The translations under genes and the position numbers were made by a program. This document shows, one piece after another, positions 46,690 to 56,881 of a stretch of 64,000 nt of DNA (within the stretch, counting starts at the first letter, position 1; each line of letters begins with the position of its first letter). The notes beneath the pieces are model-generated. The model searched no databases and was not told where the DNA came from. It saw only the letters and a program-made list of their open reading frames with translations. The DNA is from Pseudomonas kilonensis (GTDB taxonomy: Bacteria > Pseudomonadota > Gammaproteobacteria > Pseudomonadales > Pseudomonadaceae), in NCBI RefSeq assembly GCF_001269885.1, contig NZ_LHVH01000014.1, forward strand, positions 62,001 through 126,000, in the 5' to 3' direction.

Positions 46690-47790
46690 ATGTTCCGCTA
46701 TGCCCTGCCCCTCGCCGTGCCAGTCGCCTTGGCTTTTTTATTGTCTGCGTGCGGTCATGACGAGCCGGTGCCCGTCGCCGTGCGCCCGGTCATGGTGGTC
46801 AATCCAGAGCCTTCGGCCCAGGCGATGGACAGTTATCCCGGCGAAGTACGAGCCCGATTCGAGCCCGACCTGGCCTTTCGCATTGGCGGCAAGGTGAGCC
46901 GACGGCTGGTCGAAGAGGGCCAGCGGGTCAAGGCCAATCAACCACTGGCCGAACTCGATCCCGAAGATGTGCGCCTGCAATTGGAAGCAACCCGTGCCCA
47001 GGTTGCCGCCGCCGAGGCCAACCTGAACCTGGTCCGCGCCGAGCGTGACCGCTACAAGACCTTGATGGAACGGCAGATGGTCAGCCGCTCCCAGTACGAC
47101 AACGCCGAAAACCTTTACCGCTCCGGCACCGCGCGGCTCAAGCAGATCAAGGCCGAGTTCGATGTCGCCAACAACCAGGCCAGCTATTCGGTGCTGCGTG
47201 CGCCCCAGGATGGCGTCGTCGCTCGGCGTTCGGTAGAAGTCGGGCAGGTGGTGGCAGCCGGGCAAACCGTCTTCACCCTGGCCACCGACGGTGAGCGTGA
47301 AGTGCTGATCAGCCTGCCGGAACAGGGTTTTGGCCGGTTCAAGATCGGCCAGCCGGTTTCGGTCGAGCTGTGGAGCCAGCCCGACCAGCGTTTCAGCGGA
47401 CGCATTCGCGAACTGTCGCCAGCCGCCGACCCCAAGTCCCGCACCTTCGCCGCCCGCGTGGCCTTCACCGCCGGCAGTGTTCCGGCCGAGCTGGGCCAGA
47501 GCGCGCAGGTGTTTATCCAGACCGCCGACAAGGTGCCGCTGTCGGTGCCGTTGTCGGCCCTGACGGCTGAAAACGGCGCGACGTATGTCTGGGTGCTCAA
47601 CGCCAACAACACCCTGAAAAAAGTCCCGGTGCGGGTCGGCGCCTTCGGCGAAAAGACCGTTCCGGTGCTGGAAGGCCTCAGCCCCGATGATTGGGTGGTG
47701 GCGGCCGGTGTGCATGTGCTCCTCGACGGCCAGCAGGTGCGGCCGGTGGATCGCTCCAACCGCGTGGTCAACCTGACGGCCAAGGAGTAA
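46690..47790 (+). CDS. mexJ: RND efflux periplasmic adaptor, MexJ-like
   Basis: A 366-residue membrane-fusion protein. Signal with lipobox LLSACG, so probably lipid-anchored. Lipoyl/barrel-sandwich halves (DLAFRIGGKVSRRLVEEGQR, SVLRAPQDGVVARRSVEVGQ) enclose a helical hairpin (about 95-145), then a beta-barrel and a membrane-proximal domain. It bridges the RND pump and an outer-membrane channel, which is not encoded here. Starts after AAGG; the pump gene follows by six bases. Confidence 0.9.
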   Translation: MFRYALPLAVPVALAFLLSACGHDEPVPVAVRPVMVVNPEPSAQAMDSYPGEVRARFEPDLAFRIGGKVSRRLVEEGQRVKANQPLAELDPEDVRLQLEATRAQVAAAEANLNLVRAERDRYKTLMERQMVSRSQYDNAENLYRSGTARLKQIKAEFDVANNQASYSVLRAPQDGVVARRSVEVGQVVAAGQTVFTLATDGEREVLISLPEQGFGRFKIGQPVSVELWSQPDQRFSGRIRELSPAADPKSRTFAARVAFTAGSVPAELGQSAQVFIQTADKVPLSVPLSALTAENGATYVWVLNANNTLKKVPVRVGAFGEKTVPVLEGLSPDDWVVAAGVHVLLDGQQVRPVDRSNRVVNLTAKE

Positions 47791-47796
47791 TCCCCG

Positions 47797-50700
47797 ATGG
47801 GTTTCAATCTTTCCGAATGGGCGTTGCGCAACCGCCAGATCGTACTGTTCCTGATGCTGTTGCTGGCCATCGTTGGCGCGCTTTCCTACACCAAGCTTGG
47901 CCAGAGCGAAGACCCGCCGTTCACCTTCAAGGCCATGGTCATCAGCACCAACTGGCCGGGCGCCACGGCCGAGGAAGTCTCGCGGCAGGTGACTGAGCGC
48001 ATCGAAAAGAAGCTCATGGAAACCGGCGATTACGAAAGGATCGTCTCGTTCTCCCGGCCGGGCGAGTCCCAAGTGACCTTCATGGCACGCGACTCCCTGC
48101 ATTCGGCGCAGATTCCCGAGCTGTGGTACCAGATCCGCAAGAAGATCAGCGACATCCACCACACCTTGCCGCCGGGTATCCAGGGGCCATTTTTCAACGA
48201 TGAATTCGGCACCACCTTCGGCAATATCTACGCGCTGACCGGCGATGGTTTCGACTACGCCGTGCTCAAGGACTACGCCGACCGCGTCCAGATCCAGCTG
48301 CAACGGGTCAAGGACGTGGGCAAGGTCGAACTGCTCGGTTTGCAGGACGAGAAGATCTGGATCGAGCTGTCGAACGTGAAGCTGGCGACCCTTGGCCTGC
48401 CCTTGGCGGCGGTCCAGCAGGCCCTGGAAGAACAGAACGCCGTATCGACCGCCGGCTTCTTCGAAACCGGCAGCGAGCGATTGCAGCTCCGGGTTTCCGG
48501 GAATTTCCAGACCGTGGAAGAGATCCGCAACTTCCCGATCCGGGTCGCCGATCGTACGTTCCGTATCAGTGATGTGGCCGATGTGCGCCGTGGCTTCAAC
48601 GATCCACCGGCGCCACGCATGCGTTTCATGGGCGAAGACGCCATCGGCCTGGCCGTGGCCATGAAGGACGGCGGTGACATCCTGGTGCTGGGCAAGGCCC
48701 TTGAGGTCGATTTTGCCCGTATCCAGGACACGCTCCCGGCCGGCATGCAATTGCGCAAGGTGTCGGACCAGCCGGCGGCGGTGAAGACCGGGGTGGGTGA
48801 GTTCGTCCAGGTGCTGGTGGAAGCGCTGACGATTGTGTTGCTGGTGAGCTTCTTCTCCCTGGGACTGCGCACCGGGATGGTGGTGGCCCTGGCGATCCCG
48901 CTGGTGTTGGCGATGACGTTCGCCGCGATGTATTACCTGGGGATCGGCCTGCACAAGATTTCCCTCGGCGCGCTGGTATTGGCGCTGGGGCTGCTGGTGG
49001 ACGATGCGATCATCGCCGTGGAGATGATGGCGATCAAGATGGAGCAGGGTTTCGACCGGATCAAGGCCGCCAGCTTTGCGTGGACCAGCACGGCGTTCCC
49101 GATGCTCACCGGTACGTTGATCACCGCGGCCGGCTTCCTGCCCATCGCCACTGCGCAATCGGGTACTGGCGAATACACCCGTTCGATTTTCCAGGTCGTG
49201 ACCCTGGCATTGGTGGCGTCCTGGGTGGCTGCGGTGGTGTTTGTGCCGTACCTGGGGGAAAAGCTCCTGCCGGACCTGGCGAAAATTCACGCGGCCAAAC
49301 ATGGCACGGCTGACGGCCAGACCGACCCGTACGGCACGCCGTTCTATCAGCGTGTCCGGCGGATGGTGGAGTGGTGCGTGCGTCGCCGCAAAACCGTCAT
49401 CACCTTGACCGTGCTGTTGTTTATCGGCTCGGTGGTGTTGTTCCGTTTCGTGCCGCAGCAGTTCTTCCCGGCATCGGGGCGGCTGGAGCTGATGGTCGAC
49501 CTGAAACTGCAGGAAGGCGCCTCCCTGAGCAACACCGCCGAGCAGGTCAAGCGCCTTGAAGCGCTGCTCAAGGACCATGCCGGCATCGACAACTACGTGG
49601 CGTACGTGGGCACCGGTTCGCCGCGTTTCTACTTGCCGCTGGATCAACAATTGCCGGCGTCCAGCTTCGCCCAGTTCGTGGTGCTGGCCAAGACCATCGA
49701 AGACCGCGAACCCCTGCGCAGTTGGTTGATCAGTACCCTGAACGAACAGTTCCCGACCCTGCGCTCGCGGGTCACGCGCCTGGAAAACGGCCCGCCGGTC
49801 GGTTATCCGGTGCAGTTCCGCGTCACGGGCGAGCACATCGAAAAGGTTCGCGCCCTGGCGCGCAAAGTGGCGGCGAAAGTTCGCGAAAACCCTTACGTGA
49901 CCAATGTGCACCTGGACTGGGAAGAGCCGAGCAAGGTGGTGTACCTGAACGTCGATCAGGACCGTGCCCGAGCCCTGGGCGTGAGCACTGCCAACCTGGC
50001 GAGTTTCCTGCGCAGTTCCCTCACCGGCTCCAGCGTCAGCCAGTATCGGGAAGACAACGAACTGATCGAGATCCTGCTGCGCGGCACGCTGCATGAGCGC
50101 ACCGAGTTGTCGTTGCTGCCGAGCCTGGCGGTGCCGACTGACAACGGCAAGAGCGTGGCCCTGTCGCAGATCGCAACCCTGGAGTACGGCTTCGAAGAGG
50201 GCGTGATCTGGCACCGCAACCGCCTGCCGAGCGTGACCGTACGGGCCGATATCTACGGCAAGGAACAACCGGCGACCCTGGTGCAGCAGATCTTCCCGAC
50301 CCTGGAGCCGATTCGTGCGCAACTGCCGGATGGTTACCTGCTGGAGGTGGGCGGTACGGTAGAGGATTCGGCCCGCGGCCAGAAATCGGTGAACGCCGGT
50401 GTGCCGCTGTTCATCGTGGTGGTGTTGACCTTGCTGATGCTGCAACTGCGCAGTTTCTCCCGCACGGCCATGGTGTTTCTCACCGCGCCGCTGGGGTTGA
50501 TCGGTGTCACGCTGTTCCTGTTGATGTTCCGCCAGCCGTTTGGTTTCGTCGCCATGCTCGGCACGATCGCGCTGTCGGGGATGATCATGCGCAACTCGGT
50601 GATCCTGGTGGATCAGATCGAACAGGACATCAAGGCGGGGTTGGCGCCCTGGCAGGCGATCATCGAAGCGACAGTACGCCGCTTCCGTCCGATTGTGCTC

Positions 50701-50862
50701 ACCGCACTGGCGGCGGTGCTGGCGATGATCCCGCTGTCGCGCAGCCTGTTCTTCGGTCCGATGGCGGTGGCGATCATGGGCGGCTTGATCGTGGCGACGG
50801 CGTTGACGCTGTTGTTCCTGCCGGCGTTGTATGCGGCGTGGTTCAGGGTCAAGAAAACCTGA
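47797..50862 (+). CDS. mexK: RND efflux transporter, MexK-like
   Basis: A 1021-residue inner-membrane proton-driven efflux pump with the usual twelve transmembrane segments and two large periplasmic loops. Visible: N-terminal helix (LSEWALRNRQIVLFLMLLLA), LGLLVDDAIIAVEMMAIKME (proton-relay Asp pair) and GTIALSGMIMRNSVILVDQIE. By position and size it is the counterpart of MexK, which exports triclosan and macrolides; substrates here are not shown. AAGGAG precedes the start. Confidence 0.92.
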   Translation: MGFNLSEWALRNRQIVLFLMLLLAIVGALSYTKLGQSEDPPFTFKAMVISTNWPGATAEEVSRQVTERIEKKLMETGDYERIVSFSRPGESQVTFMARDSLHSAQIPELWYQIRKKISDIHHTLPPGIQGPFFNDEFGTTFGNIYALTGDGFDYAVLKDYADRVQIQLQRVKDVGKVELLGLQDEKIWIELSNVKLATLGLPLAAVQQALEEQNAVSTAGFFETGSERLQLRVSGNFQTVEEIRNFPIRVADRTFRISDVADVRRGFNDPPAPRMRFMGEDAIGLAVAMKDGGDILVLGKALEVDFARIQDTLPAGMQLRKVSDQPAAVKTGVGEFVQVLVEALTIVLLVSFFSLGLRTGMVVALAIPLVLAMTFAAMYYLGIGLHKISLGALVLALGLLVDDAIIAVEMMAIKMEQGFDRIKAASFAWTSTAFPMLTGTLITAAGFLPIATAQSGTGEYTRSIFQVVTLALVASWVAAVVFVPYLGEKLLPDLAKIHAAKHGTADGQTDPYGTPFYQRVRRMVEWCVRRRKTVITLTVLLFIGSVVLFRFVPQQFFPASGRLELMVDLKLQEGASLSNTAEQVKRLEALLKDHAGIDNYVAYVGTGSPRFYLPLDQQLPASSFAQFVVLAKTIEDREPLRSWLISTLNEQFPTLRSRVTRLENGPPVGYPVQFRVTGEHIEKVRALARKVAAKVRENPYVTNVHLDWEEPSKVVYLNVDQDRARALGVSTANLASFLRSSLTGSSVSQYREDNELIEILLRGTLHERTELSLLPSLAVPTDNGKSVALSQIATLEYGFEEGVIWHRNRLPSVTVRADIYGKEQPATLVQQIFPTLEPIRAQLPDGYLLEVGGTVEDSARGQKSVNAGVPLFIVVVLTLLMLQLRSFSRTAMVFLTAPLGLIGVTLFLLMFRQPFGFVAMLGTIALSGMIMRNSVILVDQIEQDIKAGLAPWQAIIEATVRRFRPIVLTALAAVLAMIPLSRSLFFGPMAVAIMGGLIVATALTLLFLPALYAAWFRVKKT

Positions 50863-50907
50863 TAACCGCGGGTTTCAGTCACATTCTCTGTTGAATGTGC
50901 GGCCGCC

Positions 50908-50990
50908 TTCGCGAGCAAGCCCGCTCCCACAGTCAACCGCGTTCCTCCATGGGAATACGGTCGAATGTGGGAGCGGGCTTGCTCGCGAAG
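50908..50990. repeat. Two REP sites, back-to-back
   Basis: TTCGCGAGCAAGCCCGCTCC and GTGGGAGCGGGCTTGCTCGC in reversed order, as at 6355-6449, between convergent mexK and the DUF4197 gene. Confidence 0.8.
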
Positions 50991-51032
50991 AGGGTGTGAC
51001 AGTCAGTCAAGAAGCTGGATTGAAAACCCAGA

Positions 51033-51722
51033 TCAGAGGGTGCCGAAAACCTTCTTCGCCAAACTGGTCGCCGCAGCCGCCGGGTTCTGGCGAATGGTGG
51101 CTTCCTGCTTGCCGATCATCTCGAACAACCCGTCCAGCGCCTGCTCGGTCACGTAGTTTTCGATGTTGGAGCTTTTGGCGTCCAGCACGCCGAAGGTCGC
51201 GGCCTGGCCGGCGAAAGCATTGTATTTCTGCGCCAGGCCGACCTTGTCGGTGGCTTGCTTGACGATCGGCAGGAACTTGGCGCGGATCTGCTCGCGGCTG
51301 CTCTTGTTCAAGTATTGCGTGGCGGAGTCTTGGCCGCCGCTGAGAATGCCCTTGGCATCGTCCACGCTCATGTTCTTCACGGCATTGACCAGGATCGGCT
51401 GGGCCTGGACCACCGCAGCTTCGGCGGCCTGGTTCATGCTGGTTTCCAGTTGATCGACCTGATCACCCATGCCGAAGGCTTTCATCTTGCTGGCGACTTT
51501 GCCCAGCTTGCCTGGCAGTTCGATCTTCACATCCGGGTTGTTGCTGAAGCCGCCGGGGGTACCCAGTTGCTTGACCGCTACCTGCGCGCCTTGGGTCAAG
51601 GCGTCCTTGAGACCGCCCGTGGCGTCTTTTTGCGACAGGTCGCCCAGGGACAGGGCCATGGCATTGGCGCAGATCAGCAGGCCTGCGCACAGGCCGGTGA
51701 AACGGAGGGTTGAGCGAAGCAT
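51033..51722 (-). CDS. DUF4197 protein
   Basis: A 229-residue exported protein with a Sec signal (MLRSTLRFTGLCAGLLICANAMA trimmed; cleavage near residue 23) and a DUF4197 domain of helices (GGLKDALTQGAQVAVKQLG, NYVTEQALDGLFEMIGKQE). Function unknown. AAGGA supports the start. It is the last of a same-strand run with the two YbaY-like genes. Confidence 0.87.
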   Translation of the reverse strand: MLRSTLRFTGLCAGLLICANAMALSLGDLSQKDATGGLKDALTQGAQVAVKQLGTPGGFSNNPDVKIELPGKLGKVASKMKAFGMGDQVDQLETSMNQAAEAAVVQAQPILVNAVKNMSVDDAKGILSGGQDSATQYLNKSSREQIRAKFLPIVKQATDKVGLAQKYNAFAGQAATFGVLDAKSSNIENYVTEQALDGLFEMIGKQEATIRQNPAAAATSLAKKVFGTL

Positions 51723-51754
51723 GATGGCGTCCTTGAAAAAGTTGGAAAAAGGAA

Positions 51755-52159
51755 TCAGCGTGCGGCGTTGACGCGGATCTTCAACGGCTGCGGATCCTTG
51801 CCATCGAGTTGCACGGCGTGTTGTTCGGTGGTGATGAACATCAACTGGCCGTCCACTTCGATGCGGGCGCTCACGGCATAACGATGGCCGGGCTTGACCT
51901 GGGCTGGATCATAACTGAGGTGGAACGGCAGCGGGACCTGGCCTTTGATCGGGCCGCTCTGCTCATCGAGCACCACCGCCGGGGCGTCGGCCAGGGAAAC
52001 GTCCTGCAGGCTCACGCTCAAGGTCGCGTTGGGCGGCAGGGCGATGCGTTGCAGATAGAACACTTCGCCATCGAGGCTCGCGACGGAGGCGGCGGGTGGC
52101 GTTGCTGATTGGCATGCGGCCAGTAAGGAAAAGAATGCGAGCAGAACGAGCTTTTTCAT
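51755..52159 (-). CDS. YbaY-family lipoprotein
   Basis: A 134-residue lipoprotein: signal MKKLVLLAFFSLLAAC with lipobox Cys at 16, then one YbaY/DUF1-type beta domain (VFYLQRIALPPNATLSVSLQ, YAVSARIEVDGQLMFITTE). The family is of unknown function; E. coli YbaY is an outer-membrane lipoprotein. The start at 52159 is supported by AGGAA; upstream extension would bury the signal. A signal-less paralogue is next to it. Confidence 0.88.
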   Translation of the reverse strand: MKKLVLLAFFSLLAACQSATPPAASVASLDGEVFYLQRIALPPNATLSVSLQDVSLADAPAVVLDEQSGPIKGQVPLPFHLSYDPAQVKPGHRYAVSARIEVDGQLMFITTEQHAVQLDGKDPQPLKIRVNAAR

Positions 52160-52342
52160 TTGGAAGTTCCTTTTTGCTTTGACCTGGCAACGTGTGGGCG
52201 CCAAAGCGAATCTGGAGCATCGAGAGGTAAAAATCCAGCCGAAGCGTCACCGCCCAGACGATTCTTCCACCCCTCGATGGGTGAAACTCAAACGCCAAAC
52301 ACGTTGCCTATTCTTGATAGGTGGGTTTATGGAGCATAGGTA

Positions 52343-52675
52343 TTAAACCGAAGACATCAGTATCTCGATCGCCTTCAAGTAATTGCCGCGAGGGTCGACG
52401 GTATGATCCATTTTAGTGGTAAAGCGCAGTTCCCCTTCCGTTTCGATACGCGCCCTGACCACATAGGTATGATTTTCGATGACAGCCGATTTCGGCACTC
52501 GGAGTTCGAAGGCCAGGCCTGCGGTTTCGGCGTTGTTAATCACGCAAGTCGCAACGGTTTCAGCCGGCGCGTCGGCGACACTGATGTCTTCAAGGGACGC
52601 ATAGAGAGTCGAGTTGGGAGCCAGGCCGATTTTTTCCAGGTAGTGGGCGATGCAAGAAAGGTAGTAGTGGTTCAT
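52343..52675 (-). CDS. YbaY-like domain protein without secretion signal
   Basis: A 110-residue protein that is essentially a bare YbaY domain: YLEKIGLAPNSTLYASLEDI and YVVRARIETEGELRFTTKMD align with the neighbouring lipoprotein. The N terminus MNHYYLSCIAHYLEK has no hydrophobic signal or lipobox, so it should stay in the cytoplasm unless exported another way. AAGGAC supports the start. Base composition is visibly lower in GC than that of neighbours, suggesting recent arrival or divergence. Confidence 0.78.
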   Translation of the reverse strand: MNHYYLSCIAHYLEKIGLAPNSTLYASLEDISVADAPAETVATCVINNAETAGLAFELRVPKSAVIENHTYVVRARIETEGELRFTTKMDHTVDPRGNYLKAIEILMSSV

Positions 52676-52789
52676 CGTAATGTCCTTATATTAAGTTTTT
52701 TGCCGTCAGTGGCGCTGGATGACACCAGCAACATGCTGGCGTCGAAGAGATTGGAGGCGCTGCCTCATATCCAATTGAACGTTGCGGAC

Positions 52790-53137
52790 TCAGGAACCAA
52801 ACGAGAGTGGCTGAGTGTTTTCGGTGTTCGACACGGGCGCAAGGGTCAGATTGACATCAACTTCCTGATCACCACCGTTCCAGATGAAGGTGTGTGGGGT
52901 ATCAAGAAACACTGGGGTCGGGCCATTGATTTGCACGTTCAGTGAAAACTCTTCCCCTTTGGTGGCAACATCGCCATCAACGGTCAGGCTGACGATCCAT
53001 GGCATTTTAGGTATTTGGTTGGAGCCACTGCCACCGGAGGTATGCGGTGTTGTGAAGCTGATGTGAGTACCACCGCTTTCAGGCAGTTCATAGCCGTCAG
53101 GCAGGTGAATGGATGCTGTAATGGTGTGTAGGCTCAT
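52790..53137 (-). CDS. Hypothetical beta-rich protein (115 aa)
   Basis: A 115-residue soluble protein, beginning MSLHTITASIHLPDGYELPE, with alternating strand-like segments (MPWIVSLTVDGDVATKG, EFSLNVQINGPTPVF, EVDVNLTLAPVSN) consistent with a small beta-sandwich. No signal or known motif. AGGAA supports the start at 53137. It is upstream of and probably cotranscribed with the signal-less YbaY-like gene; low GC like it. I do not recognise it. Confidence 0.72.
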   Translation of the reverse strand: MSLHTITASIHLPDGYELPESGGTHISFTTPHTSGGSGSNQIPKMPWIVSLTVDGDVATKGEEFSLNVQINGPTPVFLDTPHTFIWNGGDQEVDVNLTLAPVSNTENTQPLSFGS

Positions 53138-53324
53138 GCTGAATTCCTTTTCAGTACGTCGACATTGACGTGAGCCCATCCTAGAGGCCTGCTCAAGAGT
53201 TCTCTGTAGGTCTTTTCTTCGTTTGACGTCGCTTTAGCCGCTCGGCAGCGTCGGAATACTCGCTGGCTGCCCGATCAAACTCACCGGAACTGTTCCATGT
53301 TCCTCGGTGAGTGATCGACAACCT

Positions 53325-55823
53325 TCAGCTGTCGGGGCTGATGGCGACGTCCGCGGCATCTTCACTGCGATGCAGCGCCACCTGGCGGATCGACAGGCGA
53401 ATTTCCGCTGGCAGCACCCGCTTGGCCGCGCCTTCGGCCAGTTCGCCCAGCAGCTCGTGGTAGCTGAGCTTGCCGGTCTCGTCGCGGCGCAGCACATCGA
53501 GGTCGAGCATGGTCTGGATGAAGTGGCGGAACAGGCTCTTGTCGAAGAACTCCGGCGCATTCAGGCCATGCAGGATCGACAGGCGCTGGGCCATGACGGT
53601 GCAGAGGTCTTCCAGTTCTTCGGCGCTGATGGTGTTCTGGCCGCTGTTGAGCAGCAGCGAGACGGTCATGTAGAAGCGCTGCAAGGTCTGGGCGATGCTT
53701 TTTGACAGCAGGGTCAGCAGCACGAAGTGCCGCGAACTCGGCGCCGGGCGCAGGTACAGGTCATTTTCGAAACGCAGCAGGCCCTGTTCGACGAATGCTT
53801 CGAGCCACTGGTCGACCACGCCATCCAGTTCTTCCAGCGACCAGCGAATGAACAGCTCCGATTGCAGGTATGGGTACAACGCATGGGTGTAGCGCAGGAT
53901 CTGCTCGCGGCTCATGCGCGAGCTGCTCTGGAAGAAGCTCGCCAGCAACGCCGGCAGGGCGAAGATGTGCAGGACGTTGTTGCGGTAGTAGGTCATCAGT
54001 ACCGCGTTTTGCTCATCCAGGTACAGAATCTTGCCCAGGGCATCGCTCTGTTCCGACAGCAGGTCCATGCCTTTCACGTGCTCGATCAGCGCTTGGCCAT
54101 CGCCTTCGGGCAGGGTGGTGTGGGGCGAGTACGGGACCTTGCGCAGCAACGCCAGGTACAGGTCGAGCACCCGGGCCATGGCGCGGTCGTCCAGGGCCAG
54201 GCGGCTGGTGGACAGCAGCGCCAGGGCGACGAGGTTGACCGGGTTGATCGCCGCGGCTTCGTTCAGGTGCCGGGCCACGCGTTCGCCCAAGCGGTGGGTG
54301 GTCGCGTTGAGCCAGGCCGGTTTGAATTGCGGGCCCAGTTCCTGTTGGCGCCAATCCGGCTGTTCGGCGTCGAGGAATTCCGTCAGCTTGATCGGTTCGC
54401 CGAAGTTCACCGCCACCTGGCCGAAGCGTTGCTTGAGGGCGCCGATGACCTTGAAGATGTCGAAGATCGATTCTTTTTTCTTACTGGCCCCGCGCAGTTC
54501 GCCCAGGTAGGTGCGGCCTTCCAGTACGCGCTCATAACCGATGTAGACCGGCACGAACACGATGGGCATGCGCGAGGAACGCAGGAAGCTGCGCAGGGTG
54601 ATGGCGAGCATGCCGGTCTTGGGTTGCAGCATGCGCCCGGTGCGCGAACGCCCGCCCTCGACGAAGTACTCCACCGGAAAACCTTTGGTGAACAGCGTGT
54701 GCAGGTATTCGTTGAACACGGCGGTGTAGAGCGGGTTGCCCTTGAAGGTGCGGCGCATGAAGAACGCCCCGCCACGGCGCAGCAGGCCGCCGATCACTGG
54801 CATGTTGAGGTTGATGCCGGCGGCGATGTGCGGCGGCGTCAGGCCGTTGCGAAACAGCAGGTACGACAGCAGCAGGTAGTCGATATGGCTGCGGTGGCAC
54901 GGCACGTAGATGACTTCGTGGCCTTGGGCGACCTTCTGCACGCCTTCGATGTGGTTGACCTTGATGCCGTCGTAGATCTTGTTCCAGAACCAGCTCAGCA
55001 CCACTTCCAGGAAACGGATCGCGGTGTAGGTATAGTCCGAGGCGATCTCGTTGCCGTAGCGCAGGGCCTGGGCCTTGGCTTTTTCGGCGGAGATATTTTC
55101 CCGCTCGGCTTGCTCGGCAATCGCCTGCTTGACCAGCGTCTGGTTCAACAGGCCCTTGACCAGGTTGCGCCGGTGGGAAATGTCGGGGCCGATGACCGCT
55201 GCTTTCAGATTGCGGAAGTGCACCCGCAGGATCCGTTGGGCCATGCGTACAGTGCGCTCGTGGCCCTTGTCGTGTTCGATCAGCTCGCGCAGGTGGATCG
55301 GCGCGGAGAACTGCACGCGGGTCTTGCGCCCCAGGATCATGATGCTCAACAGGCGACGCAGGCGCCCGGTGACGGCCCAACTGTCGGCGAACAACAGTTT
55401 CCAGGGGCTGGATTCGCTGTCGGGCGACTGCCCCCAGAACACGCTGACCGGGATGATCTGGGCGTCTTCGGCGGCATTGTGGGTCAGGGCGTTGACCAGC
55501 CGCGTCAGGGTAGGCGGCGCACCGCGCTTGTCCTGGCGGCCGATCCAGTCCGGCGCTGGCGTCAGGTAGAAAAACGCCGCCGGCTCCAGCAGGTTGCCCA
55601 CCGAGACCGGCAGCACCGGACGGGGCAGGCCGGCCTTGGTGCATTCGGTGTCGAGCACCGCCAGGTCAGTGAGCGAAGGATCTTGCAGGACGTAGAACAC
55701 CGGACGACTGCGGTCGAGGTTGAGGGTGAAGGACGACTGGTTGATCGTCTCGGAGCGAACCCAGAGATACAACAGTCGGCGCAGGGTGCCAAACACAAGA
55801 CGGCGGAACGGGGAGCGGGTCAT
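53325..55823 (-). CDS. plsB: Glycerol-3-phosphate 1-O-acyltransferase PlsB
   Basis: An 832-residue inner-membrane enzyme that makes lysophosphatidic acid from glycerol-3-phosphate and acyl-ACP/CoA, the first step of phospholipid synthesis. Acyltransferase blocks: [11 protein letters not shown] (HX4D), [22 protein letters not shown] and VPVYIGYE. The start [12 protein letters not shown] at 55823 gives family length; the frame extends 25 codons further without support, and the ribosome-binding site is weak. Confidence 0.95.
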   Translation of the reverse strand: MTRSPFRRLVFGTLRRLLYLWVRSETINQSSFTLNLDRSRPVFYVLQDPSLTDLAVLDTECTKAGLPRPVLPVSVGNLLEPAAFFYLTPAPDWIGRQDKRGAPPTLTRLVNALTHNAAEDAQIIPVSVFWGQSPDSESSPWKLLFADSWAVTGRLRRLLSIMILGRKTRVQFSAPIHLRELIEHDKGHERTVRMAQRILRVHFRNLKAAVIGPDISHRRNLVKGLLNQTLVKQAIAEQAERENISAEKAKAQALRYGNEIASDYTYTAIRFLEVVLSWFWNKIYDGIKVNHIEGVQKVAQGHEVIYVPCHRSHIDYLLLSYLLFRNGLTPPHIAAGINLNMPVIGGLLRRGGAFFMRRTFKGNPLYTAVFNEYLHTLFTKGFPVEYFVEGGRSRTGRMLQPKTGMLAITLRSFLRSSRMPIVFVPVYIGYERVLEGRTYLGELRGASKKKESIFDIFKVIGALKQRFGQVAVNFGEPIKLTEFLDAEQPDWRQQELGPQFKPAWLNATTHRLGERVARHLNEAAAINPVNLVALALLSTSRLALDDRAMARVLDLYLALLRKVPYSPHTTLPEGDGQALIEHVKGMDLLSEQSDALGKILYLDEQNAVLMTYYRNNVLHIFALPALLASFFQSSSRMSREQILRYTHALYPYLQSELFIRWSLEELDGVVDQWLEAFVEQGLLRFENDLYLRPAPSSRHFVLLTLLSKSIAQTLQRFYMTVSLLLNSGQNTISAEELEDLCTVMAQRLSILHGLNAPEFFDKSLFRHFIQTMLDLDVLRRDETGKLSYHELLGELAEGAAKRVLPAEIRLSIRQVALHRSEDAADVAISPDS

Positions 55824-56049
55824 ACGGCTTCTGCATGAGTGAATGGGATGGGGCGGGCGCCAGTGTGCCGGATTCGCCGAAAATCGGCAAAAAAGCACCG
55901 AAGTAAAGTCAGTTGAGAGTTTTCTCGTGTGTCATATACTCGGCCAGTGACTGCCATGGCCTCCCTTATGGACGGCTGGACGGCAGCTAACGTTCGTACG
56001 GCTTTCCCTCGAAAAGCCGACTTAAAAATAAGAAGTGGGAGTGAGCATC

Positions 56050-56259
56050 ATGGCAGCACGGGAAACCGGCAGTGTGAAGTGGTTCAACGACGCGAAGGGC
56101 TACGGCTTCATCCAGCGTGAAGGGGGGGCGGATGTGTTCGTGCATTACCGCGCCATCCGCGGCGAAGGCCACCGTTCACTGAGCGAAGGCCAGCAGGTCG
56201 AGTACGCGGTGGTGGAAGGGCAGAAAGGCTTGCAGGCTGAGGATGTGGTGGGGTTGTAA
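56050..56259 (+). CDS. Cold-shock domain protein
   Basis: A 69-residue CspA-family RNA-binding protein. RNP1 is in [10 protein letters not shown] and RNP2 in DVFVHYRAI. The start [12 protein letters not shown] is preceded by GGGAGTGAGC; an earlier in-frame ATG at 56035 lacks a site. About 110 bases of leader follow a CATATACT promoter-like element near 55934, in keeping with long cold-shock 5' leaders. Divergent from plsB. Confidence 0.92.
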   Translation: MAARETGSVKWFNDAKGYGFIQREGGADVFVHYRAIRGEGHRSLSEGQQVEYAVVEGQKGLQAEDVVGL

Positions 56260-56289
56260 CCCCACTCTTGAAGCCATAGTAGATGCCCT

Positions 56290-56390
56290 GTGGGAGCAAA
56301 GCTTGCTCGCGATAGCGCCCGGTCGGCTTGCACCAATGTTGAATGTACTTCAGCCATCGCGAGCAAGCTTTGCTCCCACAGTGCTCCCAC
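56290..56390. repeat. REP pair with an extra right end
   Basis: REPIN with AAAGCTT cores, its right end followed directly by a second GTGCTCCCAC copy at 56381-56390. Confidence 0.85.
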
Positions 56391-56421
56391 ATTTGGCGCT
56401 AGGCTGCACCTGAGACTGGCG

Positions 56422-56799
56422 TCACGCCGTCTTCCAGGTAATCTCTTCTTCCCCATCGGCGCTGATGCGAATCCAGCGATCTGCCGATTCCTCGCCTTCT
56501 TCCTCGACCCATGACCCAGGCGCGCAGCGCACTTCGACGTTCAGTGCGGCGAAGGCGGCGCGGGCGCAGGCGATGTCGTCTTCCCACGGGGTCTGGTCAC
56601 TTTCCAGGTACAGGCTGTTCCATTTGCCCACGGCCTTGGGCAGCCAGGTCACCGGGATATTGCCGGCCTTGCACTTGTAGGTCTGGCCTTTCTGCACCCA
56701 GTCGCTGCACGGGCCCAGGGCCTGGCCGAGCCAGGCGGCGATAGCCTTGTGGTCGACGTCGGCGTCTTTGAGGTAAATCTCGATATCGGGTTGGCGCAT
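56422..56799 (-). CDS. Conserved hypothetical protein (125 aa)
   Basis: A 125-residue acidic soluble protein, MRQPDIEIYLKDADVDHKAI at the N terminus, ending WIRISADGEEEITWKTA. No motif recognised. The start at 56799 has AGGAC; a longer frame to 56877 lacks a site. It is 82 bases downstream of rlmA on the same strand, so possibly in the dapE-rlmA operon. Confidence 0.78.
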   Translation of the reverse strand: MRQPDIEIYLKDADVDHKAIAAWLGQALGPCSDWVQKGQTYKCKAGNIPVTWLPKAVGKWNSLYLESDQTPWEDDIACARAAFAALNVEVRCAPGSWVEEEGEESADRWIRISADGEEEITWKTA

Positions 56800-56881
56800 G
56801 GATGTCCTCGCTGCGGTCTTGAAAAATCCATTCGCGGATTTAACGGGGCCCGAGCGGTTGCCCGGGACCGGAATCAAAAGG

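Noticed and set aside
46738..50445. Very long open frame (over 1200 codons) on the minus strand
   Set aside because: It lies antisense to the mexJ and mexK genes, whose proteins show clear family motifs; long antisense frames are usual in high-GC DNA with strong third-position bias.
51033..51722. Idea that DUF4197 plus the YbaY-like genes form a toxin-immunity locus
   Set aside because: The DUF4197 protein and YbaY lipoprotein are ordinary exported core proteins; only the two extra genes upstream look unusual, and no toxin motif is seen.
53727..55838. Open frame of about 700 codons on the plus strand
   Set aside because: Antisense to plsB, with low-complexity composition and no motif.
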